Origin: JAAYAN01 sp964437215
Lineage (GTDB): Bacteria > Bacteroidota > Ignavibacteria > Ignavibacteriales > Melioribacteraceae
Length of the DNA: 61,782 bases
Reading direction: 5' to 3'
NCBI GenBank assembly: GCA_964437215.1
Contig: CAYTFZ010000006.1
Coordinates: 1 to 61,782 of the forward strand
Within the stretch, counting starts at the first letter, position 1, and every line of letters starts with the position of its first letter. This document shows, one piece after another, positions 25,705 to 34,207 of the stretch. The notes under the pieces are model-generated. The model was not told the DNA's origin. It searched no databases and was given only the letters and a program-made list of their open reading frames with translations. The translations under genes and the position numbers were made by a program.

Positions 25705-25738
25705 AGCTGCCGTGGTTGCGCCCTCTTCCACGGCAGCT
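25705..25738 (+). ncRNA. candidate small RNA stem-loop
   Basis: AGCTGCCGTGG (25705-25715) and CCACGGCAGCT (25728-25738) form a perfect 11-base-pair stem with a 12-base C-rich loop (TTGCGCCCTCTT). It is flanked by C-rich single-stranded tracts (CAACCCC before, TTTCCCTCTCC after). It stands out in AT-rich DNA. It could be part of a small RNA started from the sigma-54-like site, or a poor terminator of the purA-kinase unit; there is no proper T run. Confidence 0.35.
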
Positions 25739-25934
25739 TTCCCTCTCCTGAATGTTTATAAGTGTTTCCTGATTAGAAATTATGGTATCTTATTATCTGT
25801 AAAAGTGTAAAAATGACAAGTAATAATTACCGGAATTCTTTATTTTATTCGTACTGATATTTTATTTTTTTCTAAAAATTGACTATGTTGATTGCTTAAT
25901 TTTACAACTTTACTTTTTGAAATTAAATTATTGA

Positions 25935-26435
25935 ATGATTATGAGTAATTCAAAACGCCCATCTTGGGATGAATACTTTTTAAAGCTTGCAATGCTTGTA
26001 TCGGAAAGGGCAACTTGTCCGCGTATGCATTGCGGATGTGTTCTTGTAAGGGATAAAAGGATTTTATCTACTGGTTACAACGGGTCCATTCCCGGCGGTG
26101 AACATTGCGAAGATGTTGGTTGCCAGATAGTTGATAACCATTGTATAAGAACCACTCATGCCGAAATGAATGCTCTTCTGCAATGTTCGGTGCATGGAAT
26201 AAGTACTAAGGGAGCTACTGCATTTGTTACAAATATGCCTTGTACAAATTGCGCAAAAGCTCTAATAGCTGCTGGAATAGTTGAAGTGGTTGTTTTTTCG
26301 GATTATCACGATACTCTTGCTGAAGATTTTTTTATGAAGGCCGGAATTAAATTGAGAAGAATCCCGATTCCAAGTACAAACATAAATTACGATCTCAGTA
26401 AATTTTCTTCTGCCCGTAAAATCGAAAATAAATAA
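25935..26435 (+). CDS. deoxycytidylate (dCMP) deaminase
   Basis: This zinc-dependent deaminase converts dCMP to dUMP for thymidylate synthesis. The 166-residue protein carries the catalytic motif THAEMNA (H75, E77) and the zinc motif MPCTNCAK (C103, C106). The extra Cys/His cluster CPRMHCGC and EHCEDVGC is typical of dCMP deaminases and ComEB proteins. The downstream ppk1 gene begins 11 bases after its stop. ComEB-type naming is possible, but no competence genes are nearby. Confidence 0.93.
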   Translation: MIMSNSKRPSWDEYFLKLAMLVSERATCPRMHCGCVLVRDKRILSTGYNGSIPGGEHCEDVGCQIVDNHCIRTTHAEMNALLQCSVHGISTKGATAFVTNMPCTNCAKALIAAGIVEVVVFSDYHDTLAEDFFMKAGIKLRRIPIPSTNINYDLSKFSSARKIENK

Positions 26436-26446
26436 AAACTACAATT

Positions 26447-28552
26447 ATGCTTAATTCCTACGAACAATATCGAAAATATTATAAGCGTGAAAATTTTTTT
26501 AACAGGGATTTAAGCTGGCTGGAATTTAACCGCCGTGTTTTGGATGAAGCTTTGAATCCAAAACTGCCGCTGCTGGATAGAGTTAAATTTTTGTCCATTT
26601 TTTCTTCGAATCTTGATGAATTCTATATGATAAGAGTTTCGGGGTTAAAAGAGCAGATAAGAGCTAATATTTTCGAAAAAACTATTGACGGGCTGACTCC
26701 AATTGAAGCAATTAAGCTTATTGAACAGTCTGTCGCTCCGATGCTTGAAAAAATTTCTCATTATTGGAGAAATACAATAATTCCGGAATTAAAAGAAAAC
26801 AATATAAATCTGTGTTCTTATGAAGATTTGGAAAAGAATGAAAGAAAGCTGCTTAATGAATATTTTGAAAAGGAAATATTCCCGGTACTAACTCCGTTGG
26901 CGTTTGACCCTGGAAGACCGTTCCCTTACATTTCTAATCTGAGTTTGAGTCTTGCTGTTTTTATAAAAAGACCTAATAAAGAAAAACATTTTGCACGTGT
27001 AAAAGTGCCAGTTATTCTTCCAAGACTTTTAAATATAGATGCATTAATCAATAAAAATAATCAATCTAAAGAAACAGGAAAGAAGAAGTATATCTGGCTG
27101 GAAACTCTAATCAGAAATAATTTAAATATTTTGTTTCCAGGTGTAGAAGTTCTGGAATCATATTGTTTCAGGATTACGAGAGATACAGATCTCGAAATTC
27201 AAGAAGATGAAGCAGATGATCTGCTGGAACTGATTGAAGAAAACGTGAAATTGCGGAAATTCGGCTCGGTTGTAAGGCTCGAAGTGGAAGAAAATATTCC
27301 TGTTTTTATGCTTGAAACATTGATTGAAAATCTGCAGATAACAAGAGAAGATATTCACGTTATTAAATCTCCGTTAGGATTAAGCAGTGTTATGGAATTA
27401 TATAATATTCCTTTTGGCAATCTGAAAGAAAAACCTTTTTTACCTGTTATACCAAAAGTATTTGAAGAAAACGAATCTGTTTTTTCAATTATCAGCAAAA
27501 ATGATATAATAATTCATCAACCGTTTCAATCATTTTCTCCTGTAATTGATTTTATCAGATCCGCATCCAGAGATCCGGAAGTATTAGCCATTAAGCAAAC
27601 ATTATATCGTGTCGGTCCTAATTCTCCGGTTGTACGCGCTTTAATAGAAGCAGCCGAAAGAAAAAAGCAAGTAGCTGTTTTAGTTGAACTTAAAGCTCGT
27701 TTTGATGAAGAGAATAATATTTATTGGGCGAAGGAGCTTGAAAAAGCGGGCGTACACGTTGTTTACGGTTTACTGGGATTAAAAACCCATTCCAAAATGA
27801 CACTTGTTGTAAGAAAAGAACCTGAAGGGGTTAAAAGATATGTACATCTTTCAACGGGTAATTACAATGCAACAACAGCAAAAATTTATACAGACATTAG
27901 CTATTTTACGGATGATAATGCAATATGCAGCGATGTATCCGAAATATTTAATTTTCTTACAGGATATTCTGAGCAAAGAACATTTCGCACACTTGCAGTG
28001 GCTCCAATTAATATGAGGGATACCTTTCTTAATTTGATAAACCAAGAAATATCTAATATTAAAAAGGGGAAGAAGGGGTATATAATTTTCAAACTAAATT
28101 CTTTGGTTGATCCTGTATTGATAGCAGCTCTTTACGAAGCCTCGTGTGCAGGAGTAAAAATTGATCTGATAGTAAGAGGAATATGTTGTTTAATACCTCA
28201 GATTAAAGGTTTAAGCGAAAATATTACCGTTCGCAGCATTGTAGGAAGATTTCTAGAGCACAGCCGTGTTTATTATTTCTATAATAGCAGCAAAGAAATT
28301 ATGTATGTAAGCAGCGCTGATTTAATGCCCCGGAATCTTGACAGAAGAGTAGAAGTTGCATATCCGATTAATGACAAAAAACTTAAAAAGAATATTTTTG
28401 AAAATATTCTTCTTTTGAATTTAAAGGATAATGTTAAGTCTAAAATACTTTTACCGGATGGTAAATATTATCCGATTAAAACTTCAGATAACGAAGAAAA
28501 AATTTCTTCGCAGGAAAAACTGATGGAATTAGCATCTGCGAATATTTTATAA
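26447..28552 (+). CDS. ppk1: polyphosphate kinase 1
   Basis: Ppk1 reversibly makes long-chain polyphosphate from ATP at the inner membrane. At 701 residues it has the family length. The N-terminal domain begins FFNRDLSWLEFNRRVLDEA. The two catalytic-core His motifs are GLKTHSKMTLV, whose His is the phospho-acceptor, and FLEHSRVYYFYN. HLSTGNYNATTAKIYTDISY and SSADLMPRNLDRRVEV are also diagnostic. It lies 11 bases after the dCMP deaminase gene and converges on feoB with 4 bases between stops. Confidence 0.97.
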   Translation: MLNSYEQYRKYYKRENFFNRDLSWLEFNRRVLDEALNPKLPLLDRVKFLSIFSSNLDEFYMIRVSGLKEQIRANIFEKTIDGLTPIEAIKLIEQSVAPMLEKISHYWRNTIIPELKENNINLCSYEDLEKNERKLLNEYFEKEIFPVLTPLAFDPGRPFPYISNLSLSLAVFIKRPNKEKHFARVKVPVILPRLLNIDALINKNNQSKETGKKKYIWLETLIRNNLNILFPGVEVLESYCFRITRDTDLEIQEDEADDLLELIEENVKLRKFGSVVRLEVEENIPVFMLETLIENLQITREDIHVIKSPLGLSSVMELYNIPFGNLKEKPFLPVIPKVFEENESVFSIISKNDIIIHQPFQSFSPVIDFIRSASRDPEVLAIKQTLYRVGPNSPVVRALIEAAERKKQVAVLVELKARFDEENNIYWAKELEKAGVHVVYGLLGLKTHSKMTLVVRKEPEGVKRYVHLSTGNYNATTAKIYTDISYFTDDNAICSDVSEIFNFLTGYSEQRTFRTLAVAPINMRDTFLNLINQEISNIKKGKKGYIIFKLNSLVDPVLIAALYEASCAGVKIDLIVRGICCLIPQIKGLSENITVRSIVGRFLEHSRVYYFYNSSKEIMYVSSADLMPRNLDRRVEVAYPINDKKLKKNIFENILLLNLKDNVKSKILLPDGKYYPIKTSDNEEKISSQEKLMELASANIL

Positions 28553-28556
28553 AAGG

Positions 28557-29978
28557 TTATTCCAGCAATCTCCAAATCTGGGCTATAAAAAAACAAACAG
28601 TTAATCCCATAGCAATTGGAAGAATAGTTGAGACTAAAGTCCATTTCAGACTTTTTGTCTCCTTATAGATGGTATATATAGTTGTTGAACAGGGATTATG
28701 CATCAAGCTGAAAAGCATAAGATTAATTCCTGTTAATGCAGTCCAGCCGCCAGCTTTAAGAATACTTGCAGTTTCATTCACGTCGCTTAATTCAAATAAA
28801 ACACCTGAACCTTCTCCTACATTATGAATTCCTGTAATCATTATAGTAAGCATAAGTATAGTAGGAATAACAATTTCGTTTGCAGGAATAGCAATTATAT
28901 AGGCTAAAAGAATTACACCGTTTAATCCAATAAAAAGTCCGAAAGGATCAGCCCAGTCGATAAAGATTTCGGCAAGTGTATTGTTCCCTATTGTTACATT
29001 CGAAACAAGCCAGATAACCATTCCAGCAGGAAAAGCAAAAACCATCGCCCGCCAAAGTACGAATAAAGTCCTGTCAACTAATGAAGTATATAAAGTCTGC
29101 ATAATTTTGGGAGGCCGGTAAGGAGGCAATTCAAGACTGAATGCCGAAGGTTCTCCTTTTAACATTGTTCTGCTTAAAAATAAAGAAACAAGTAAACTTA
29201 ATCCGATTCCTAAAAGAGCTACAAAAATAACTGCTGAAGCTGAAAGTAAACCAGAATATTCCGGCGGTACCAATGTTCCAATAAAAATAGTTGCAATAAG
29301 AATTTGCGTAGGCCATCTTCCGTTGCATAGCGAAAAGTTATTAGTAATTATAGCTATAAGTTTTTCGCGGGGACTGTCTATTACTCTTGCAGCAATTACA
29401 CCAGCGGCATTGCACCCGAAGCCCATACTCATTGTAAGAGCTTGTTTTCCGTGAGCTCCTACTTTTCGGTAAAGCGAATCCATATTAAACGAAACGCGTG
29501 GAAGATATCCGAAATCTTCAAGAATAGTGAACATGGGGAAAAATATTGCCATCGGCGGAAGCATTACGCTCACAACCCAAGCCAGCGCAAGATAGCCTCC
29601 GTCTATTAAAAGTCCGGTAATCCATAATGGTGTTCCAAAAGATACAACATATTGGCGAATAACAGGATAAAGAAAATCTACAAGAATATTAGCTAAAAGA
29701 CCGGAGGGATAGTTTGTACCTATAACTGTAAGCCAAAAAACCAATGCCAATAATAAAAACATTATAGGAAAACCTGTCCACTTGCTTGTAACCAGCCGGT
29801 CAATAAATCTATCAAGATGAAAAGCTTTTTTGTTATCTTTTATTACAACTATATCAGCAATTCTTGCTGCATCAGTGTAAATTGTTTCCATAACATTATC
29901 GTGAAAATCTTCCCCAACTTCCCACCGTAATTTTTCGGCGGTATTTAAAATATTTTCTTTGGAATTTTTTATGTCCAT
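28557..29978 (-). CDS. feoB: ferrous iron transporter FeoB, membrane part (split gene)
   Basis: The 473-residue protein is the permease half of FeoB. After a 70-residue cytosolic start it has about nine to ten membrane helices with the Gate and FeoB-C motifs, including MLPPMAIFFPMFTILEDFGY, GFGCNAAGVIAAR, NNFSLCNGRWPTQ and LMHNPCSTTIYTIY. It has no GTPase domain; that is encoded by the gene just upstream. I use the ATG at 29978, which has a GAGG ribosome site; a TTG at 29996 would overlap the upstream gene. The 7-base gap after the upstream stop and the good ribosome site argue for a natural split rather than a frameshift. Confidence 0.93.
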   Translation of the reverse strand: MDIKNSKENILNTAEKLRWEVGEDFHDNVMETIYTDAARIADIVVIKDNKKAFHLDRFIDRLVTSKWTGFPIMFLLLALVFWLTVIGTNYPSGLLANILVDFLYPVIRQYVVSFGTPLWITGLLIDGGYLALAWVVSVMLPPMAIFFPMFTILEDFGYLPRVSFNMDSLYRKVGAHGKQALTMSMGFGCNAAGVIAARVIDSPREKLIAIITNNFSLCNGRWPTQILIATIFIGTLVPPEYSGLLSASAVIFVALLGIGLSLLVSLFLSRTMLKGEPSAFSLELPPYRPPKIMQTLYTSLVDRTLFVLWRAMVFAFPAGMVIWLVSNVTIGNNTLAEIFIDWADPFGLFIGLNGVILLAYIIAIPANEIVIPTILMLTIMITGIHNVGEGSGVLFELSDVNETASILKAGGWTALTGINLMLFSLMHNPCSTTIYTIYKETKSLKWTLVSTILPIAMGLTVCFFIAQIWRLLE

Positions 29979-29985
29979 TATTTCC

Positions 29986-30786
29986 TCAATTTTCAACTTT
30001 AGTTTCAGGCATATTCTGTTGTTTTATTACTGATGAAATTTCGCCGTTTTTTATTGAATCGATTATTTGCTGATCGCCTTCCAGCAAACGCAAAGCAACC
30101 CAGCGTGTATTCGGCATTCCTGGGAATTCGGCTATCAGCATTTTTTCTAGTTTTTCAACAGCGTAATTTAATTCCGATGAAATATTCTTAAGCCGGAAGG
30201 GATTACATATAAACCTTCCTGTAACAACATCTTCAACGCTCTTTAGCAATTCCGGAATTCCTTCTCCTTGCCGGGCGGATGCCAAAATTACAGGTATTCC
30301 CAGTTCTCGTGAAAGTGATCTGGAATCAATATCAATTTTATTTCTTCGGGCTTCGTCCATTAAATTTACACAAAGAATTGCTTTGTCGGTAATTTCCAGA
30401 ATTTGGATTGTAAGATTGAGATTCCTTTCCAGCCGTGTAGCATCAACAACAACAATTGTTACATCCGGCTGGCCGAAAAGTATAAAATTACGGGCAATTT
30501 CTTCATCGGTACTTGCAGATAACAATGAATACGTTCCGGGCAGATCAACAATTTTGTATTTTTTCCCGTTAAGAGAAAAAGCTCCTTCGGCGCGGGCAAC
30601 AGTTTTCCCCGGCCAATTTCCTGTATGCTGCCGTAGACCCGTAAGCGAATTGAAAACAGTACTTTTCCCGGTATTCGGGTTTCCTGCAAGAGCTACCACA
30701 TAATCGGTATTGTCTAAATCAATACCTAATTTTTTCAAGCTTTTTCTGTTAAAAGCCGGACAATTATCGCATTTATTATCAGCCAT
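29986..30786 (-). CDS. feoB: ferrous iron transporter FeoB, GTPase part (split gene)
   Basis: The 266-residue protein contains only the cytosolic NFeoB region: G1 GNPNTGKST (35-43), the switch region HTGNWPGKTV, G3 DLPGTYSL, G4 NLMDEA, G5 SARQGEG, and the helical domain ending near residue 250. In most bacteria this is fused to the permease encoded here by the next gene. Its N-terminus has an unusual Cys pair, CDNCPAF (C6, C9), ahead of the G domain. It overlaps the end of the DtxR-FeoA regulator gene by 8 bases, so the three genes form one operon. Confidence 0.94.
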   Translation of the reverse strand: MADNKCDNCPAFNRKSLKKLGIDLDNTDYVVALAGNPNTGKSTVFNSLTGLRQHTGNWPGKTVARAEGAFSLNGKKYKIVDLPGTYSLLSASTDEEIARNFILFGQPDVTIVVVDATRLERNLNLTIQILEITDKAILCVNLMDEARRNKIDIDSRSLSRELGIPVILASARQGEGIPELLKSVEDVVTGRFICNPFRLKNISSELNYAVEKLEKMLIAEFPGMPNTRWVALRLLEGDQQIIDSIKNGEISSVIKQQNMPETKVEN

Positions 30787-31816
30787 TTAAGTTTTCCTTC
30801 TCAATATCGGATATGTAAATTTCGCCAGCCTGTTTTTTCCTCAAAGCCACTTTTGTACCTCTCACAATATATGCAGCCGGGTCTCCTCCCAGACTTTCCA
30901 AATCCGAATAAATTCTGGTTCCCGGAACAATCCCGAAATCGAGAAGACGCCTTCTTTGCTGACCGCGGCAGGCTTTTGAAATTGAACGAACGGTTGCTAA
31001 ATAACCAGGCTTAAGATCAGACAACAGATTAAAACCGGTTTGAACTTGTTCGGATTCGTTAATTTCGGCAACTGTAATATTTTCTGCAAAAGCAGGAGCA
31101 AGAACGCATTCATCATTGTTCGCAACAAATTTAATCCGTTTATCACTTACTTCAGTTACTGTAATTTGCATTCCTGGGCTAAGACCCAGAGCAACGAGCT
31201 GAGAATATATGTTTTTGGGCTCATCTTCGATATGGATAATTTTCATGGTTTTTCCTGCGGAGATATCAGTCAGGGATTTTCCTTCAATTACAGGAATCTG
31301 TCCTTTTTCGTTTGGAATAGGATCTCCGTGAGGATCGAAAATGGGATTTCCCATTTTTGCAGCGAGTCTGTTTGCTTCTTCGAAACTTACTGAATGTTCG
31401 GCATTTTCAGCTTTTTCGTGCCATTCTGTATCTTTATAGCTTGTTTGATCTGCAAAATGCCTTTCAAGTAATCTGTGAATTCGTATTATTCGTAAAGCAT
31501 ACGACCTGCCTTCGGAGGTAAGTAAAAATTTCGTATTTTCATTTTTAATCAAATTCATTTCTTCCAAACGGACAAGTAATTTTTTAATTTTATCTGAGGA
31601 AATAGAAAGGTTCTTCTTAAATTCGTCAATACTCAAACAATTTTTATTATACTCGCAGTTGTAAATAAATTTAAGAGCATCTTCAATAAGTTCACGTTTT
31701 TTATTACGGCTTAGTTTCTTAATCAAACCCAAAATACCGCCTTTCGGCCAAATTAGCAGAAAAATCATTGCTATGGCTGATATCCCAATTAATAAAGCTT
31801 GCGCCGATTCATTCAT
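30779..31816 (-). CDS. membrane-anchored DtxR-family regulator fused to two FeoA domains
   Basis: The 345-residue protein has one N-terminal membrane helix (about 7-25), a winged-helix domain (45-110), and a DtxR-type metal-binding dimerisation region (RIHRLLERHFAD and GNPIFDPHGDPIP, 110-170). Two SH3-like FeoA domains follow (about 181-252 and 263-337, the second with RRRLLDFGIVPGT). DtxR/MntR proteins repress iron or manganese uptake genes when metal-bound, and FeoA assists FeoB. It is first in the operon with both feoB parts, and no separate feoA exists here. It may both regulate the operon and serve as the FeoA subunit at the membrane, which is inference. Confidence 0.88.
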   Translation of the reverse strand: MNESAQALLIGISAIAMIFLLIWPKGGILGLIKKLSRNKKRELIEDALKFIYNCEYNKNCLSIDEFKKNLSISSDKIKKLLVRLEEMNLIKNENTKFLLTSEGRSYALRIIRIHRLLERHFADQTSYKDTEWHEKAENAEHSVSFEEANRLAAKMGNPIFDPHGDPIPNEKGQIPVIEGKSLTDISAGKTMKIIHIEDEPKNIYSQLVALGLSPGMQITVTEVSDKRIKFVANNDECVLAPAFAENITVAEINESEQVQTGFNLLSDLKPGYLATVRSISKACRGQQRRRLLDFGIVPGTRIYSDLESLGGDPAAYIVRGTKVALRKKQAGEIYISDIEKENLNG

Positions 31817-32003
31817 AAAAACCTCTTAAAATACTGCTTTTTATATAATAAACAGAAAAACGAAGGAGTAATGTTCCTTTTTTATCATACAAAAAATAAT
31901 AAAAAAGCAGTGTTTAACATATTCAAATATACCAGCTTTATAAAAAGTATAGCCGCGTTAATAAATATTTCTTATTTTTACACATTTGTTAAAGGAAATT
32001 TTT

Positions 32004-33104
32004 ATGAACGAAATTAATATAGAAAAAATACTTAGCTTACTTGGAAAGGTAAAAGATCCGGATTTAAACAAAGATCTGGTATCGTTAGGTATGATAAAAG
32101 ATCTTCGTGTTGAAGGAGCAAATGTTATTTTTAAAGTAGAACTTACTACTCCTGCTTGTCCTCTCAAAGATAAAATTAAATCCGATTGCATTAATGCAAT
32201 TCGCAGCGAACTTCCGGAAGTTAAAGAAATTAAAATAGAAATGACATCAAGAGTATCAGCACATTCCGATACAAGAAAAGATACTGTATTACCGGGAGTA
32301 AAAAATACCATTGCTGTTGCCAGCGGAAAAGGCGGAGTAGGCAAAAGCACTGTCGCGGTTAATTTAGCAGTAGCGCTTGCAAAATTAGGTGCAAAAGTCG
32401 GCTTGATTGATGCCGATATATACGGACCAAGCATCCCTTTAATGCTTGGAGTTAAAGGCAAGCCGAAAATAATGCAGGATATGGTTTCGCAAAAAATGGT
32501 TCCTATAGAAAATTACGGAGTTAAACTAATGTCAATAGGTTTTTTAATTGACGAAAGCGATCCGGTAATTTGGCGAGGACCAATGGCAAGCGGAGCAATA
32601 AAACAATTTATGAGCGATGTTGAGTGGGGAGAACTCGATTATTTGTTTTTCGATTTGCCTCCCGGAACAGGAGATATACAACTTACACTGGTTCAAACTA
32701 TTCCTTTAACTGGAGCTATCATTGTTACAACTCCGCAAGATGTATCGGTAATTGATGCAAGAAAAGGACTTAAAATGTTTGAAAGAGTAAATGTACCGGT
32801 TTTTGGAATTATAGAAAATATGAGTTATTTTATTGCGCCGGATACAGGAAAAAGATACGATATTTTCGGAAACGGCGGCGGTAGAAAATTATCGGAGGAA
32901 TTAAAAACTGAATTCTTAGGCGAAATTCCAATCGATCCGAGAATTCGCGAAGGTGGAGACCTGGGCAAACCGATTGTTTATGAATTGAACGGAACCGAGC
33001 ACGAAAACCGGATAATTGAAATATCAAAAAATCTTGCTGCCCAGGTAAGCATTACAAATATTAATGCAAAAAATCCGAAGATAGAAATTAACTTAGGAAA
33101 TTGA
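32004..33104 (+). CDS. Mrp/ApbC-family P-loop ATPase, Fe-S carrier type, lacking the usual CxxC
   Basis: The 366-residue protein has an N-terminal MIP18/DUF59 domain (residues 1-80, ending near MTSRVSAH) and a deviant Walker A motif ASGKGGVGKSTVAVN, followed by GLIDADIYGPSIPLM and FFDLPPGTGDIQLTL. The ATG at 32004 has an AAAGGA ribosome site; a TTG 18 bases upstream is less likely. Mrp proteins usually bind a bridging Fe-S cluster through a CxxC after the ENMS motif; here ENMSYF is followed by IAPDTGKRYDIF with no Cys. The Nfu gene follows 15 bases later. A cluster-carrier function must rely on other ligands or on Nfu. Confidence 0.93.
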   Translation: MNEINIEKILSLLGKVKDPDLNKDLVSLGMIKDLRVEGANVIFKVELTTPACPLKDKIKSDCINAIRSELPEVKEIKIEMTSRVSAHSDTRKDTVLPGVKNTIAVASGKGGVGKSTVAVNLAVALAKLGAKVGLIDADIYGPSIPLMLGVKGKPKIMQDMVSQKMVPIENYGVKLMSIGFLIDESDPVIWRGPMASGAIKQFMSDVEWGELDYLFFDLPPGTGDIQLTLVQTIPLTGAIIVTTPQDVSVIDARKGLKMFERVNVPVFGIIENMSYFIAPDTGKRYDIFGNGGGRKLSEELKTEFLGEIPIDPRIREGGDLGKPIVYELNGTEHENRIIEISKNLAAQVSITNINAKNPKIEINLGN

Positions 33105-33119
33105 TTTTAAGGTAATTAT

Positions 33120-33359
33120 ATGAATGAAGAATTAAAAAATAAAATATCAGCTGCTCTCGAAGATATTCGTCCTTTCCTTAAAGCCGACGGCGGAGATATC
33201 GAATTTGTTGATGTAAATGATGACGGAATTGTAAAAGTTAGGCTGACAGGAGCCTGCGTCGGATGTCCGATGTCGCAAATGACTTTAAGAGCCGGCGTTG
33301 AAAGAGCATTGCTGAAAGAAGTACCCGGAATAAAAAGAGTTGAAGCCGTAAATAATTGA
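33120..33359 (+). CDS. NifU C-terminal-domain (Nfu) Fe-S scaffold protein
   Basis: The 79-residue protein is a single Nfu domain with FLKADGGDIEFVDV and the cluster-binding motif GACVGCPMSQMTL (C46, C49). Such proteins carry a 4Fe-4S cluster between subunits and deliver it to client enzymes. It lies between mrp (15 bases) and tpiA (28 bases), so the Fe-S pair is probably cotranscribed. Confidence 0.95.
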   Translation: MNEELKNKISAALEDIRPFLKADGGDIEFVDVNDDGIVKVRLTGACVGCPMSQMTLRAGVERALLKEVPGIKRVEAVNN

Positions 33360-33387
33360 AAATTAAAAAATAAAAAAAGGTAAAAAG

Positions 33388-34143
33388 ATGCGTAAAATAG
33401 TTGTAGCAGGAAACTGGAAAATGAATAAGAACTTGAATGAAACAGCAAGTCTTATATCCGAAATTAAAAAAGCTTTATCCGAAAATAAAGTTAATGCAGA
33501 TGTAATTATTTGTCCTCCGTTTATTTCATTGGAAACTGCAAGTTCATTAGTAAAAGGCACAAGTATTAAACTTGGCGCACAGAATATGTATTTTGAAGAC
33601 AGCGGTGCATTTACCGGAGAAATATCGGCTGATATGCTTAAAAGCGTTGGCTGCGAATATGTAATTCTCGGACATTCCGAAAGAAGAACAATATTTGGCG
33701 AAACAGACGAAACAATAAACAAAAAACTTAAAAAGGCACTTCAAGCAGGACTTAAACCGATTTTCTGTATCGGAGAAACACTGGAAGAGAGAGAAGGCGG
33801 AATTACAAACAGCATTGTAGAAAGACAAGTAAAAAATGGATTGGCAGGAATTTCTGAAGCTGATTTAGGCAATATTATTATAGCTTACGAACCTGTTTGG
33901 GCTATTGGAACAGGCAAGGTTGCATCTAAAGAACAGGCGCAGGAAGTTCACGCATTTATACGCAATTTGATTAAAAGCCTTTATTCAGTACAAGCAGCCG
34001 AAAAAATTATTATTCAGTACGGCGGCAGTGTTAAACCTGATAATGCTAAAGAACTACTTTCGCAGCCGGATATCGATGGTTCACTTGTCGGCGGTGCCTG
34101 CCTAAAAGCAGATTCGTTTATGGCAATAATTCAGTCAGCATAA
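33388..34143 (+). CDS. tpiA: triosephosphate isomerase
   Basis: The enzyme interconverts dihydroxyacetone phosphate and glyceraldehyde 3-phosphate. The 251-residue TIM barrel has the family length. Substrate Lys is K11 in GNWKMNK, the catalytic His is H96 in LGHSERR, and the catalytic base is E168 in AYEPVWAIGTG. The phosphate loop YGGSVKPDN and GGACLKADSF are intact. It is last in the mrp-nfu-tpiA unit and is followed by a clear terminator. Confidence 0.98.
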   Translation: MRKIVVAGNWKMNKNLNETASLISEIKKALSENKVNADVIICPPFISLETASSLVKGTSIKLGAQNMYFEDSGAFTGEISADMLKSVGCEYVILGHSERRTIFGETDETINKKLKKALQAGLKPIFCIGETLEEREGGITNSIVERQVKNGLAGISEADLGNIIIAYEPVWAIGTGKVASKEQAQEVHAFIRNLIKSLYSVQAAEKIIIQYGGSVKPDNAKELLSQPDIDGSLVGGACLKADSFMAIIQSA

Positions 34144-34153
34144 ATTTTTTAGA

Positions 34154-34178
34154 AGCCCTGTTACGCAGGGCTTTTTTA
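34154..34178 (+). terminator. rho-independent terminator after tpiA
   Basis: AGCCCTG (34154-34160) and CAGGGCT (34166-34172) pair around a TTACG loop and are followed by six Ts. Confidence 0.9.
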
Positions 34179-34207
34179 TTTAAATATATTTTTATCCGGA
34201 AACCGAT

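Larger units (their letters stand above)
25533..25934. other. 402-base intergenic region with a sigma-54-like site and GC-rich hairpin
   Basis: No convincing ORF was found here. It holds a sigma-54-like promoter sequence at 25630-25645 and a perfect 11-base-pair GC-rich hairpin at 25705-25738, followed by a pyrimidine tract and then AT-rich DNA before the dCMP deaminase gene. Confidence 0.7.

Noticed and set aside
29976..29996. feoB split as a frameshift or sequencing error
   Set aside because: The downstream gene has its own ATG with a GAGG site after a normal stop, and the break falls between domains, so a natural split is more likely. Reads would settle it.
31958..32461. 167-codon minus-strand frame opposite mrp
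   Set aside because: It runs antisense to a certain P-loop ATPase gene; the low-complexity Thr/Ser/Leu-rich translation reflects the mrp codons read backwards.
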